Shown piece by piece: positions 26,996 through 36,232 of a DNA stretch of 64,000 nt (position 1 is its first letter; every line of letters starts with the position of its first letter). This DNA is from Gordonia zhenghanii (GTDB lineage: Bacteria; Actinomycetota; Actinomycetes; Mycobacteriales; Mycobacteriaceae): assembly GCF_021738965.1 (NCBI RefSeq), contig NZ_JAKKOQ010000016.1, forward strand, positions 40,284 through 104,283. The letters run 5' to 3'. The notes beneath the pieces were generated by a model. The model saw only the letters and a list, made by a program, of their open reading frames with translations. It was not told the origin of the DNA and ran no database searches. Both the position numbers and the translations under genes were made by a program.

Positions 26996-28036
26996 TCAGT
27001 TCTGGAACAGCTCCGACCACTGCTGGGAGTACTTCTGGATGTCTTCCGGAGTCAGATTGTCCGTTGCGGGCATCGTGATGCTCTGGGTACGAGCGACTGC
27101 GCCGGGGATATCGGGCAGGACGGCCGCGTAACCCGAGTTGAGCGCGGTCTGCCCCTCCCGCGTGACCATGAAGTCCGCGAGCAGCTGTGCTGCATTGGGG
27201 TGGGGCGCAACGCTCAGAGCGTGGGTGTACCACGGGGTGCCCCACGGCTTCTCCGCGAGCTTCCAGTCGACGGGCGCACCGCTGTCCATCTCGGTGACCA
27301 ACGGCTGCACCGAAGGCGCCGCCACGATCTCGCCCGAGGTCAGTGCCTGCGCGACTCCGAGAGCACTGGGATAGACCCGCGGCTGGAGAGCTGCGATCTT
27401 ATTCCAGTAGTCCTCGCCGTAGGTCTCGGCGAAGTACCGGTACATGTCGACGTACGACGCGATACCGGTCGGATTCATGATTCCGATCTTCCCCTTGTGC
27501 GCGGGGTTGATCACGTCGGTCGCGGTCGCCAGACCCTCCGGCACGGCGTTCGTGTTCCAGCCGAGGGCGAACACCGCCGCACTGGTGATCGCGAACCTGT
27601 CGTTGATCAGGCTCTTGTCCGGCGCGAAGTCGGCGGCCCGGAATGACGGACCGACGAGATCGGTCGAGTAGGTACCCGACTCCGCCGCCGCGTTCATCCA
27701 CGCGGTGTCAGTCTGCATGTGGACGTCGGCGATGCCTTTGCCGGTCTTGTTCTCGGTCTCGACCTTCGGGTTGATGTCCGGGTCGGTGCCGCGGACGAAC
27801 TCCATGTCGATCTTCGGGTACTTCGCCTCGAACGCGGCTTCGAGCGCTTCCAGGTTCGCGGGCTTCTGGCTGGAGTACAGCATCACGCTGCCCTCGGATT
27901 CGGCGCCGGCGATGACGTCCTCCCAGGACCCGTCGACCGGGCCGGACGAGGAATCGTCGCTGCTGCCGCACGCGGAGGCCGTCAGGATGGCGAAGGCGCC
28001 CGCCACCACTGCCAACCCGCGATTGAACTTGCGCAT
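26996..28036 (-). CDS. ABC-transporter solute-binding lipoprotein (third paralogue, cognate to the permease)
   Basis: The 346-residue lipoprotein has lipobox SAC (Cys23) and a mature SDDSSSGPVDGSW start. It is closely related to the protein at 20990, with shared motifs throughout. Because it heads the ATPase/permease operon it is the presumed cognate receptor. The ligand is unknown; the family includes carriers for iron, thiamine, phosphonates and some carboxylates. Confidence 0.92.
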   Translation of the reverse strand: MRKFNRGLAVVAGAFAILTASACGSSDDSSSGPVDGSWEDVIAGAESEGSVMLYSSQKPANLEALEAAFEAKYPKIDMEFVRGTDPDINPKVETENKTGKGIADVHMQTDTAWMNAAAESGTYSTDLVGPSFRAADFAPDKSLINDRFAITSAAVFALGWNTNAVPEGLATATDVINPAHKGKIGIMNPTGIASYVDMYRYFAETYGEDYWNKIAALQPRVYPSALGVAQALTSGEIVAAPSVQPLVTEMDSGAPVDWKLAEKPWGTPWYTHALSVAPHPNAAQLLADFMVTREGQTALNSGYAAVLPDIPGAVARTQSITMPATDNLTPEDIQKYSQQWSELFQN

Positions 28037-28167
28037 TGCTTCCTACTTTCGTTCGCGTACTCCCGCGGAGCACGTTTCGTTCGAATGAGCCGAAGCACCG
28101 GCCCCATTCGCCCCCGCCTTCGACAACGGCCCGGAGAAACTCCTTCGCCGTCCTTGCGAACCAGACC

Positions 28168-28185
28168 TGAACCGACCTCAGTTCA
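28168..28185. promoter_or_regulatory. Shared operator copy upstream of the transporter operon
   Basis: TGAACCGACCTCAGTTCA matches 15 of 16 fixed positions of the island palindrome. It lies 132 bp upstream of the binding-protein ATG, inside the 322-bp intergenic stretch 28037-28358. The only other structure seen in that stretch is the hairpin at 28308. Confidence 0.7.
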
Positions 28186-28307
28186 TGTAGAAATGTATAC
28201 GGCAGTTGAAGTGGTGTCAATCACGATACGAACTCGAAAAGAGTTCGAACACATTCGTCCCCTCGCTCGAGTCAGTGCTGCCCCTCGACGCCCGGAACAG
28301 GCCGAAA

Positions 28308-28342
28308 CCACCCGAACTCTGCGGTCCGCAGAGCCCGGGTGG
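28308..28342 (-). terminator. Terminator of the long catabolic operon
   Basis: On the minus strand CCACCCGGGCTCTGCGG and CCGCAGAGTTCGGGTGG pair as a long stem around a single-nucleotide apex, followed by TTTCGG. It lies 17 bp past the stop of the last gene (28359) and closes the run that begins at 38580. Confidence 0.8.
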
Positions 28343-28358
28343 CCTGGTGCGTGAGACG

Positions 28359-29372
28359 TCAGATCCGGAACACGTCGATCCCGTCACGGTCGTGCACATG
28401 CGCTGTCCCCCGAGCCGCGAGCACGTCCAGATGGGCCATCGTCTCGCAGACCGCAACCAACTGGTTGAACGTATCGAGAGCAGTGAATGGCACTCGCCGC
28501 CGAGTCCACGGCAGATACCGGGCGACGTCCAGTCCGGTGACCCGATCCCCGCCCGCGAGCAACTCCTCGATTTCGGCGAATCTGCCCGCGTGGTGCTCGA
28601 GCAGGGCTCGCGCACGCTCGCCGACCTCTCCCCCGACCGCACCGTGCGCCGGCGCGATGACCCGCTTGTCGTCGACCATCATCTCCAGCGACGCCAGGAA
28701 CTTGCCCAGCGGCAGATCCCAGTCGCCGAGTTCGAACCCGATCGACGGCGTGATCGTCGGCAGAATGTGGTCGCCGGTGTAGGCGATCGGAGTGTCCAAG
28801 TCGTGAAAGACGAGGTGCCCCTTGGTGTGGCCAGGGGTCTCCACCGCTTCGATCCGGTGGCCGGGCAGATCCAGGACGCCACCGGTGAGCCACGAATCCG
28901 GCGCCTCCCAGTCGGCTATGTCGAACGGCTCGTCCACCGTGGCCGCGTACATGGCATCGGCGAGGTCGCCCGCGCCGGCACGCCGCGCCTCACGCAGCGA
29001 CGCCTCGGGGACGTTGTTGTTCAAGCGAGCGATCGCGGCCAGGCCGGGCCCCTCGGCTGCACCGAGATGGACCCGGGTGCCGTACCGCCTCCGGAGTTCC
29101 ACTGCGAACGTGTAGTGGTCCCGGTGGCTGTGAGTCACGAACACGTCGTGGATCTCTGACGGGCTTCGCCCGATCGAGGCCAGCGCGTCGGCGAGTTCCC
29201 GGTGCGTGTCGTCGCGGTGCCATCCGCCGTCGATCAAGGCGAGCCCGGCGTCGGTCTCCAGCGCATAGACGTTCACCGCGCGCAGGCCATCCTGGGGGAG
29301 GTCGAGCGGGATCCGGAAGACCCCGTCGACCACCGGATGGCACCCGGGTTCACGCCATGCGGCGCTGCTCAT
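28359..29372 (-). CDS. Metallo-beta-lactamase-fold hydrolase
   Basis: The 337-residue hydrolase has the metal motif HSHRDH (81-86), further ligands in TPGHTKGH and TGDH, and a C-terminal winged-helix-like part after 260 as in many glyoxalase-II-like members. It could cleave a thioester or lactone; the substrate is unknown. The ATG at 29372 overlaps the EthD-like stop (ATGA), which sets the start and shows translational coupling. It is the last gene of the operon. Confidence 0.9.
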   Translation of the reverse strand: MSSAAWREPGCHPVVDGVFRIPLDLPQDGLRAVNVYALETDAGLALIDGGWHRDDTHRELADALASIGRSPSEIHDVFVTHSHRDHYTFAVELRRRYGTRVHLGAAEGPGLAAIARLNNNVPEASLREARRAGAGDLADAMYAATVDEPFDIADWEAPDSWLTGGVLDLPGHRIEAVETPGHTKGHLVFHDLDTPIAYTGDHILPTITPSIGFELGDWDLPLGKFLASLEMMVDDKRVIAPAHGAVGGEVGERARALLEHHAGRFAEIEELLAGGDRVTGLDVARYLPWTRRRVPFTALDTFNQLVAVCETMAHLDVLAARGTAHVHDRDGIDVFRI

Positions 29373-29704
29373 TCGCTCGGTGTCTGGAAGGGCACCATCG
29401 TCTTCTCGTCGCCGTACCAGATCATCCGGCGGCCGCGCATCGCTCCCACGTGCTTGACGGCGACGGCCCACTCCGGGCTCTTGAGTGCGGCGTCCAGCGC
29501 CTCGCGAGACTCGAACGACAGAATGGACAGTCCATCCCAGGCGGACGACTTCTCGTCGATGCCCTCGGTGATCTCGGTGTGCTGCCAGCGCAGCAGTCCG
29601 GGCAGCGGGTAGGTCACGTCGGCATGCTCGCCGCGCCACCATTCGATGAACTGGTCGTGAGTCCAGTCGCTCGGCCGCGAGGCGAGAACCATCAGGTTGT
29701 ACAT
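29369..29704 (-). CDS. EthD-domain protein
   Basis: The 111-residue protein has the dimeric ferredoxin-like EthD pattern: MYNLMVLASRPSDWTHDQFIEWW.GEHADV, an LPGLLRWQ segment and a PEWAVAVKHVG segment near the end. Relatives act in ring-compound or ether degradation, mostly with unclear chemistry. AAGGAG lies before the ATG. It is encoded between the CoA ligase and the hydrolase and is coupled to the latter. Confidence 0.82.
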   Translation of the reverse strand: MYNLMVLASRPSDWTHDQFIEWWRGEHADVTYPLPGLLRWQHTEITEGIDEKSSAWDGLSILSFESREALDAALKSPEWAVAVKHVGAMRGRRMIWYGDEKTMVPFQTPSE

Positions 29705-29713
29705 TCGGTCTCC

Positions 29714-31201
29714 TTAGGGTTGAGCCAGCCGACGAGCGATCTCGACGGCGTCGGGACGCGAGAGCTTGCCGACCCGATTCTGCGGCAGGTCTTCCACCTC
29801 GAACACGTACTCGGGCCATTTGAATCGGGGGAAGCCCGCCTCATCCAGTTGCCCGGTCACCGATTCCAGCGTCACCGGCTGACCGTCGGACACGATGAGC
29901 GCGGCTACGCGCTCGCCGAGCATGTCATCGGGTACCGGAACGATGCAGGCCTGTACGACACCCGGTAGCGCCGCAACGGCACTCTCGACCTCGTTGATGT
30001 CGATATTGCGGCCACCGCGAATGATGATCTGCTTCTGCCTGCCCATCACGAGCAGGTAACCGTCGTCGTCGATCTCGACCAGATCACCGGTCGGCAGGAA
30101 GCCGTCGGCGGTAAGCTCCGGCGGATCCGGGACACCGCCGCGGGCGTACCCGACGAACATCGAGGGCCCCTTGACCTGTGCATCTCCGACGAGGCCCGGC
30201 GCGGTGACCTTCCCGTCTTCATCGACGGCGCGAACCGTCGTTCCGGGGAAGGGCCGGCCGTCGCGACCCAACCGCACGTCGACGGCATCGGTCGGCAGCG
30301 GAGTCGTGTGGCCGAGGCACTCGGACATGCCGAACACTCGGAGGAACGTCGTGCCGAGCTTGACCTCGGCGTCATGCAGCGCTCGGATGTTCATCGGTCC
30401 GCCGCCGACGGTCATCGCCTTCATCTCGCTGAGCGGCTGGTCGGCGCCCGCGACGACCGACAACTGGAGCGCCATAGTCGGCACCAGCATCGTCCATGCG
30501 ACTCGCTCGTCGTGCATCGCGGCGAGGCCTGCCGCCGGCGTCCACTTCTCGATGCACACCATCGTGCCGCCCAGGTACATCGGCAGGTACATGCCGAAGC
30601 AGATCGCGGCGACAGACGACAGCGGAACGAATGCTCCGATGCGGTCGCCACGGACCAGGCCGTTCGCGTCGACGGTGCTCCGTGCCGCATAGCGCAGCGC
30701 CGCCTCGGACTGGACGACGCACTTAGCACGGCCAGTCGACCCGGAGGTCATCGCGATCACCCGTCCGTCGCCCCACCGCTCGACTCCTCGGATCTCCGAC
30801 GCCGCGAGCACCGTCCGACCACCCTCGACGCCGAGTCGGGCGGCGAACGACGCCGTGTCGACTCCCCAGTGTTCGAGGACGCGGTCCGCGGCGATCACGA
30901 CATCGGGGTCGATGTCTTCGATCGCGAGCCCGAACTCCGATTCGGTGGCGTGCGGGCTGATCACCGCTACCAGTCCGCCCCGCAGGCCGACGGCGGCGAC
31001 CAGCGCCACCGTCTGCCAGGTGTTGTCGGCCTGAACTACGGCGGTCGGCGCGTTCTCGCTGTGCTCGGCAATCAGGCCTGCGATGCGTGTGGCCGCGGTC
31101 ATGATCTCATCGATCGTGTGCTCGCCGGCCGGGTCGACGACCACGACCTCGTCGGGTGTCTCTGCCCGTCTCTTCAGCAATTCCTGTGCAAGTGTCTGCA
31201 T
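29714..31201 (-). CDS. Acyl-CoA synthetase (AMP-dependent ligase)
   Basis: The 495-residue adenylate-forming enzyme activates a carboxylic acid with ATP and CoA. Motifs are the phosphate loop MTSGSTGRAKC (about 150-160), GMSECLGHT, the hinge GRQKQIIIRGGRNID and the C-terminal Lys in NRVGKLSR. It is the only CoA ligase in the island and so the likely entry step. The gene lies 9 bp upstream of the EthD-like gene. Confidence 0.92.
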   Translation of the reverse strand: MQTLAQELLKRRAETPDEVVVVDPAGEHTIDEIMTAATRIAGLIAEHSENAPTAVVQADNTWQTVALVAAVGLRGGLVAVISPHATESEFGLAIEDIDPDVVIAADRVLEHWGVDTASFAARLGVEGGRTVLAASEIRGVERWGDGRVIAMTSGSTGRAKCVVQSEAALRYAARSTVDANGLVRGDRIGAFVPLSSVAAICFGMYLPMYLGGTMVCIEKWTPAAGLAAMHDERVAWTMLVPTMALQLSVVAGADQPLSEMKAMTVGGGPMNIRALHDAEVKLGTTFLRVFGMSECLGHTTPLPTDAVDVRLGRDGRPFPGTTVRAVDEDGKVTAPGLVGDAQVKGPSMFVGYARGGVPDPPELTADGFLPTGDLVEIDDDGYLLVMGRQKQIIIRGGRNIDINEVESAVAALPGVVQACIVPVPDDMLGERVAALIVSDGQPVTLESVTGQLDEAGFPRFKWPEYVFEVEDLPQNRVGKLSRPDAVEIARRLAQP

Positions 31202-31271
31202 GTCACCTCATCTCGGCCGGAGCAGAGCGCCCCGACCGTCGCAATCCAATCGAAAGTACAAGCTTGTGACA

Positions 31272-32048
31272 TCAACGGGCCGTCCAGCCGCCGTCGACGA
31301 TCACCGACTGCCCTGTGACGTACGACGAGGAATCACTGGCGAGGAAGAGGACGGCGCCATCGACCTCGCCCGGTCGCCCACCACGCCCCATCATCGTGTT
31401 CCGGCGGACCCACCCTGCGGACTTCTCGTTCGCGAACAGGCCGTCGGTCATCTCGGTGTCGAACCAGCCTGGAACGACGGCGTTCACTCGGACACCGCGC
31501 CGCCCCCATTGGCCTGCCAGCTCACGGGTGACGCCCAGCGCTCCAGCCTTCGACGCCGCATACGAGGCCCCACCGATCGGGGCGGTGGAGACCAGACCGA
31601 TCACCGACGACACGTTGATGATCGACGCCGAAGCCTCCTCTGGCAGGGTCTCGACCAGGTACGTCGCGAGACGGAAGCCTGCGTAGAGGTTCAGGTCGAT
31701 GAGCGACTTGAACTCCTCTTCAGTCTCCTGCTCCGCGTTCGGCGGTCCCGGCTTGCCCGCGTTGTTGACGAGGATGTCGACCTTGCCGGAGGCCGAACGC
31801 GCCGTGTCGATGAGCTCCCGACGATCGGCTTCGACGGTGACATCACACTGCACCGGGACGATGCCCTCGTGCTGGTCGGCCAGCTCGGTCAAGCGGTCCG
31901 CGCGTCGCGCAGCGGCGAAGACTCGTGCGCCCGCGTCGGCCAGCGTCGCGGCGAACCCGGCGCCCAGACCCGACGAGGCGCCGGTGACCACGGCCGTCCG
32001 TCCACTCAGATCGAACAGCGGGTGGGGCGAAGACATGGGACGAGACAA
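31272..32048 (-). CDS. SDR-family oxidoreductase
   Basis: The 258-residue short-chain dehydrogenase has GASSGLG, NNAG, the Ser in NVSSVIG, YAASK and the VTGQSVIVDGGWT tail. A TTG start at 32048 is preferred because AGGA lies 6 nt upstream; the next in-frame ATG (32036) has no ribosome site. It lies 15 bp after the preceding SDR. A 3-hydroxyacyl-CoA or ring-alcohol substrate is likely. Confidence 0.87.
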   Translation of the reverse strand: MSRPMSSPHPLFDLSGRTAVVTGASSGLGAGFAATLADAGARVFAAARRADRLTELADQHEGIVPVQCDVTVEADRRELIDTARSASGKVDILVNNAGKPGPPNAEQETEEEFKSLIDLNLYAGFRLATYLVETLPEEASASIINVSSVIGLVSTAPIGGASYAASKAGALGVTRELAGQWGRRGVRVNAVVPGWFDTEMTDGLFANEKSAGWVRRNTMMGRGGRPGEVDGAVLFLASDSSSYVTGQSVIVDGGWTAR

Positions 32049-32063
32049 TGGTCTTCCTCTCGG

Positions 32064-32816
32064 TCAGTAGACGGCCGTGCGGCCGCCGTCCACCGGGATG
32101 AGAGCCCCGGTGGTGTAGGTCGATTCGTCGCCCGCCAGATACGTCACGAGGCCTGCGATCTCCTCGGGTCGACCGAGGCGTCCTGCCGGGAGCCGGTTGG
32201 TGACGAGCCCGATGAACTCGTCGTCCCAGTTCTCGGCCATATCGGTGGCGAAGCTGCCGGGCATCACACAGTTCGCCCGAACCGTCGGCGCATACTCCTG
32301 CGCGAAGGCCTGCGTCAGCGCGTTCAGCCCGTTCTTCGCGGCCGCGTACATCGCTTCGGCCGGGCTCGGCCGGACCGCGCCGATGCTGGAGATGTTGATG
32401 ATCGATCCGCCGCCCGCCTCGCGCATTCGGTCTCCGACCACGGCCATGAGGCGGAACGGGCCCTTGACGTTGACCTCGATCGTCTTGTCCCAGAGCTTCT
32501 CCGAGACCGCCATGAGGTTCTCTGCGAGGGGGGCGATCCCGGCGTTGTTGACCAGGATGTCCAGCCGTCCGAACCTCTCGATGATTCCATCGACGGCCGG
32601 TTCGAGCGATTCCCAGTCGCCGACGTGCAGGGCCAGCGGGTACGCGCTCCCCGGTCCGTCGCCGAGGGCGGCCACCGCTTCGGTGCATCCCTCGATCTTG
32701 CGGCTGGAGACGATGACGGTGGCTCCGGCGTCCTTCAATCCACGGGCGATCGCCAGGCCGAGTCCGCGACTCGCGCCCGTGACGAGCGCCACCTTGCCGG
32801 TCAGATCTGTGCTCAT
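32064..32816 (-). CDS. SDR-family oxidoreductase
   Basis: The 250-residue enzyme has GASRGLG, NNAG, the Ser in NISSIGA, YAAAK and a TTGALIPVDGGRT tail. The ATG overlaps the stop of the acyl-CoA dehydrogenase (ATGA at 32813-32816), which fixes the start although the frame is open further. It is distinct from the SDR directly downstream, so the pathway probably has two separate dehydrogenations. Confidence 0.9.
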   Translation of the reverse strand: MSTDLTGKVALVTGASRGLGLAIARGLKDAGATVIVSSRKIEGCTEAVAALGDGPGSAYPLALHVGDWESLEPAVDGIIERFGRLDILVNNAGIAPLAENLMAVSEKLWDKTIEVNVKGPFRLMAVVGDRMREAGGGSIINISSIGAVRPSPAEAMYAAAKNGLNALTQAFAQEYAPTVRANCVMPGSFATDMAENWDDEFIGLVTNRLPAGRLGRPEEIAGLVTYLAGDESTYTTGALIPVDGGRTAVY

Positions 32817-34015
32817 TTGTACTTCTTCACTTCCAGTCGAGCGACGGTGCGCAGATGGACTTCGTTCGGGCCGTCGGCGATCTGCAACGCGCGGGTGATC
32901 GCGTACAGGCGGGCGAGGACCGTGTCGTTGCTGACGCCTGCGGCACCGAAGGTCTGCACCGCTCGGTCGACCACGTGATGCGCGACCTCCATCGCTGCGA
33001 CTTTGATCGCCGCGACCTCGGACCGGGCCGCGGCGTTCCCCTGGGTGTCCATCAGCCACGAGGCCTTCATCACCAGCAGGTTGATCTGGTCGATCTCGAT
33101 ACGGCTGCGGGCGATCCACTCCCGGACCACACCCTGGTCCGACAGCGGTCCGCCGAAGGCGATGCGGCTCGCCGCACGCTCGCACATCATCTGCAGTGCT
33201 CGCTCGGCCATGCCGATGGCCCGCATCGCGTAGTGCATGCGGCCCGGCCCGAGACGGCCCTGAGCGATGGCGAACCCGTCACCCTCCTCGCCGAGCATGT
33301 TCGACACGGGGACGCGGACGTCGGTGAACGTGACCTCGCCGTGGCCGAGGCGATCGGTGAAGCCGAACATCGGCAGATCACGCACCACCTCGACACCCGG
33401 CGCGTCCATAGGGACAAGGATCATGCTCTGCTGCCGGTACGCCAGGGCGTCCGGATCAGACTTGCCCATGAAGATCATCAGCGTGCAGTCTGGGTCGAGG
33501 ACACCGGAGGTGTACCACTTCCGGCCGTTGAGGACGTACTCGTCGCCGTCGCGGGTGATCGTGGAGGTGATGTTGCGGGCGTCCGACGACGCCACTTCCG
33601 GCTCGGTCATCGCGAACGCGGACCGGACCTCACAGTTCAGGAGAGGGCGGAGCCACCGCTCCTTCTGCGCTTCGGTGCCGTAGAGGGCGAGGATCTCCAT
33701 GTTGCCGGTGTCCGGCGCCGAGCAGTTGAACACCTCGTTGCCGATGATCGACCTGCCCATGATTCCGGCGAGCGGGGCGTACTCCAGGTTCGTGATTCCT
33801 GCGCCGAGCCCGTCGTGCGTCATGAACAGATTCCAGAGCCCGCGCTCGCGAGCTTTCGCCTGAAGGTCGCGCATGATCTGCGGCTGCTCGTGCGGATTGT
33901 CGTTCGCCGCGATCTGCGAGTCGTAGACCGCTTCGGCCGGATAGACCAGCTCGGTCATGAACTCTTCGATCTGTTCGGCGAGCTCTGCTGTGCGGGGCGA
34001 GAGTGAGAAGTCCAT
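32813..34015 (-). CDS. Acyl-CoA dehydrogenase (ACAD10/11-like)
   Basis: The 400-residue flavoprotein has an AFAMTEPEVASSDA flavin segment (about 132-145), a YTSG segment near 167-170 and the C-terminal ADGPNEVHLRTVARLE motif typical of the ACAD10/11 group. It introduces a C=C bond in an acyl-CoA. It is paired with an APH-like kinase gene 34 bp upstream. In ACAD11-type systems the kinase acts on 4-hydroxyacyl-CoAs, so the pair may share such a substrate. Confidence 0.92.
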   Translation of the reverse strand: MDFSLSPRTAELAEQIEEFMTELVYPAEAVYDSQIAANDNPHEQPQIMRDLQAKARERGLWNLFMTHDGLGAGITNLEYAPLAGIMGRSIIGNEVFNCSAPDTGNMEILALYGTEAQKERWLRPLLNCEVRSAFAMTEPEVASSDARNITSTITRDGDEYVLNGRKWYTSGVLDPDCTLMIFMGKSDPDALAYRQQSMILVPMDAPGVEVVRDLPMFGFTDRLGHGEVTFTDVRVPVSNMLGEEGDGFAIAQGRLGPGRMHYAMRAIGMAERALQMMCERAASRIAFGGPLSDQGVVREWIARSRIEIDQINLLVMKASWLMDTQGNAAARSEVAAIKVAAMEVAHHVVDRAVQTFGAAGVSNDTVLARLYAITRALQIADGPNEVHLRTVARLEVKKYK

Positions 34016-34049
34016 CGTCGCTGGCTCCTTGTGGAATGAGTGAATGAGG

Positions 34050-35009
34050 TCAGTGGGTGCGCAGGAGCGCTCGACCGCGCTCGATCAGCGTGGTGATCGT
34101 CGCAGGAAGCTCTTCTTGCGCGGGGTCGTGATGGCGACCCTCGCGGTGCCTGCGGAGGTTGTGGCCCATGATCGCCGCCATCTTCAACCGGCCGAGAGCG
34201 TCGAACCAGGTCATGTCGCCGAGAGTCGGGCCGCTCTCCTGGTACAGCGCCACCAGCTCGTCCGCCGACGGCAGTCCGTCGACGACTCGCCCGACGCCGG
34301 GGAAGTTGGTGCCGTCGGCGAATACGCCGAACCAGCCGAGCTCGACGCGCGGATCACCGACGCTCCAGATCTCCCAGTCGATGAGTGCAGCGGGTTCGGT
34401 GCCGGCACTAAGGATGTTGCCCAGCCGGTAGTCGCCGTGGACGAGGACCGGGGACGACTGCTCGGGGATGTCCGCCGCGAGCGCGGTGAGTAGTTCCTCG
34501 CCGCCCTCGACGAGCTCAGGCGGCACCGCGTGCAGCGTTCGCGCCCACCGCTGCAGTTCGTCGGCGGGCGTCAGCACGGGGCCTGCGTCGGCGATGCCGG
34601 AATGGTCGACCGCGTGCAGACGCGGAAGGATCTCTGCGGCGCGCCGCATCCGCGCGGCCGCCAGGACTGGCTCGACCGCCGGGTCGTCGAGCACCGGTTC
34701 GAGCGACTCGCCCGCGACCAGCGCCATCGCGAACCACGCGGGTTCGGTGCGGTCGATTTCGAGGACTGCGGGAACGGGGACGTCGGTGTCGGCCAACGCG
34801 GTCAGGATCGACGCCTGCCGGAGCATGTCGTGCCGACCGATGGACTTCTGTCCCTCGGGTACGGCCTTGACGACGAAGTCCCCACCATCGGTGACGACCC
34901 GGAAGGTGAGACCCGAGTGACCGCCGGGAAGCGTCTCGAAGGCGTTCACGGTCAATCCGTGGCGCTCTTTCAGTCGGGCGGTGACCCGCCCACGCAATGC
35001 CTCGCTCAT
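34050..35009 (-). CDS. APH-family phosphotransferase (ACAD10/11 kinase-like)
   Basis: The 319-residue protein kinase-like enzyme has the catalytic loop VHGDYRLGNIL and the metal motif IDWEIWSVGDP. An ATP-binding Lys lies in FVVKAVPEG. In animals the homologous domain phosphorylates 4-hydroxyacyl-CoA to allow its rearrangement; the same role here is inference. The ATG overlaps the stop of the next dehydrogenase (ATGA at 35006-35009). It is sandwiched between two acyl-CoA dehydrogenases. Confidence 0.88.
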   Translation of the reverse strand: MSEALRGRVTARLKERHGLTVNAFETLPGGHSGLTFRVVTDGGDFVVKAVPEGQKSIGRHDMLRQASILTALADTDVPVPAVLEIDRTEPAWFAMALVAGESLEPVLDDPAVEPVLAAARMRRAAEILPRLHAVDHSGIADAGPVLTPADELQRWARTLHAVPPELVEGGEELLTALAADIPEQSSPVLVHGDYRLGNILSAGTEPAALIDWEIWSVGDPRVELGWFGVFADGTNFPGVGRVVDGLPSADELVALYQESGPTLGDMTWFDALGRLKMAAIMGHNLRRHREGRHHDPAQEELPATITTLIERGRALLRTH

Positions 35010-36211
35010 GGCCGCGGCTCCTTGGGAAGACCGAGAACTCGCTCGGCGATGATGTTGTGCTGGATTTCGTCCGTGCCGCCGGCGATGCGGTAACCGGGGG
35101 CGCCGAGGAGGTGCTCGCTCCATGCGTAGCGCCCCCATGCGCCGCCGTCGGCGACGACCTCGCGGCCGAGGAGGCTGCGGACGACTTCGCTGGTCCGTGC
35201 CATCGTGTCCGTCGCGAGGAGCTTGCCGAGCGACGCCTCCGGGCCCGGCTCCACGCCGCCCATCATGGCCTGCGCGACGCGCATGCCCGCGATCCGCTGC
35301 ACGAAGGTTCGCGACACGAGGTCGCCGACCCGGTCCCGTTCGACTTCAGACAACGGTCGACCGATATTGCGGGCGAGCTCCACCGCGCGGTCGGCGTTCG
35401 CGAGCCCGAGGTTCGCCCCGTCCAGGCGTTCGGCCGCGAGGACGGTGAGCGCCACCGGCCACCCCTGTCCGACCGGCCCCAGTCGGTACACGTCGTCGAG
35501 CTCCACGTCCTCGAGGTAGACCTCGTTGAAGGACGAGCCACCGGTCATCTGTCGGATCGGGCGCACGGTGACTCCGGCGGCGTCCATCGGCACGAGGAAC
35601 ACAGTGAGTCCCTTGTGCTTGGGCACGTCCGGATCTGTGCGGCACACCGCAACGCCGTAGTCGGCAACGAGTGCACCCGAGGTCCACACCTTGTGCCCGT
35701 TGATCACCCAGGTGTCCCCGGTGCGCACGGCCTTGGTCCGAACCGCGGCCAGGTCGCTCCCGGCCTCCGTCTCGGAGAAGAGCTGGCAGGCGATGGTGTC
35801 GGCGCGCAGCATCGCCCGGACGTACTTCGCCTTCTGCTCGTCATTACCCCACTGGGCGATGGTCGGCGCCACCAACTGCTGGGTCACCGAGAACATCTCG
35901 GTCCGCTTGGGGACGTCGAACTCCTCTTCGAGCCGACGGAACGCCACCTCGTATGCCATCGGCAGATCTTGTCCGCCGTATTCTTTCGACCAGGTCAGAG
36001 CCCCCCAGCCCGCATCGAACTTCGCGCGCTCGTAAGCCGCGATCTCGTCGGTGTGCGCCTTCTCCTCGGCCGGAGTCCAGTTCTCGAACACGGCGACGGA
36101 GTCGTCACCGGTGCCCCACGCCTCGACGCTCCGGAGCGGAGCCTGCTCGGCCAACCATGCGCGGGCGTTCTCGGTGAAGGCTGCGATGTCGGAGTTGTCG
36201 TGTGTCGTCAC
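35006..36211 (-). CDS. Acyl-CoA dehydrogenase
   Basis: The 401-residue flavoenzyme has QLFSETEAGSDLA (flavin-binding loop), WTSGA, and GGTDEIQHNIIAERVLGLP at the C-terminus, which follows the usual EGTxEIQ pattern. The start is GTG at 36211. It is the second dehydrogenase of the operon and probably acts on a different intermediate or forms a heteromer with the short subunit at 15532. Confidence 0.92.
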   Translation of the reverse strand: MTTHDNSDIAAFTENARAWLAEQAPLRSVEAWGTGDDSVAVFENWTPAEEKAHTDEIAAYERAKFDAGWGALTWSKEYGGQDLPMAYEVAFRRLEEEFDVPKRTEMFSVTQQLVAPTIAQWGNDEQKAKYVRAMLRADTIACQLFSETEAGSDLAAVRTKAVRTGDTWVINGHKVWTSGALVADYGVAVCRTDPDVPKHKGLTVFLVPMDAAGVTVRPIRQMTGGSSFNEVYLEDVELDDVYRLGPVGQGWPVALTVLAAERLDGANLGLANADRAVELARNIGRPLSEVERDRVGDLVSRTFVQRIAGMRVAQAMMGGVEPGPEASLGKLLATDTMARTSEVVRSLLGREVVADGGAWGRYAWSEHLLGAPGYRIAGGTDEIQHNIIAERVLGLPKEPRP

Positions 36212-36232
36212 TTCAATGCTCGATTCGCTGGT

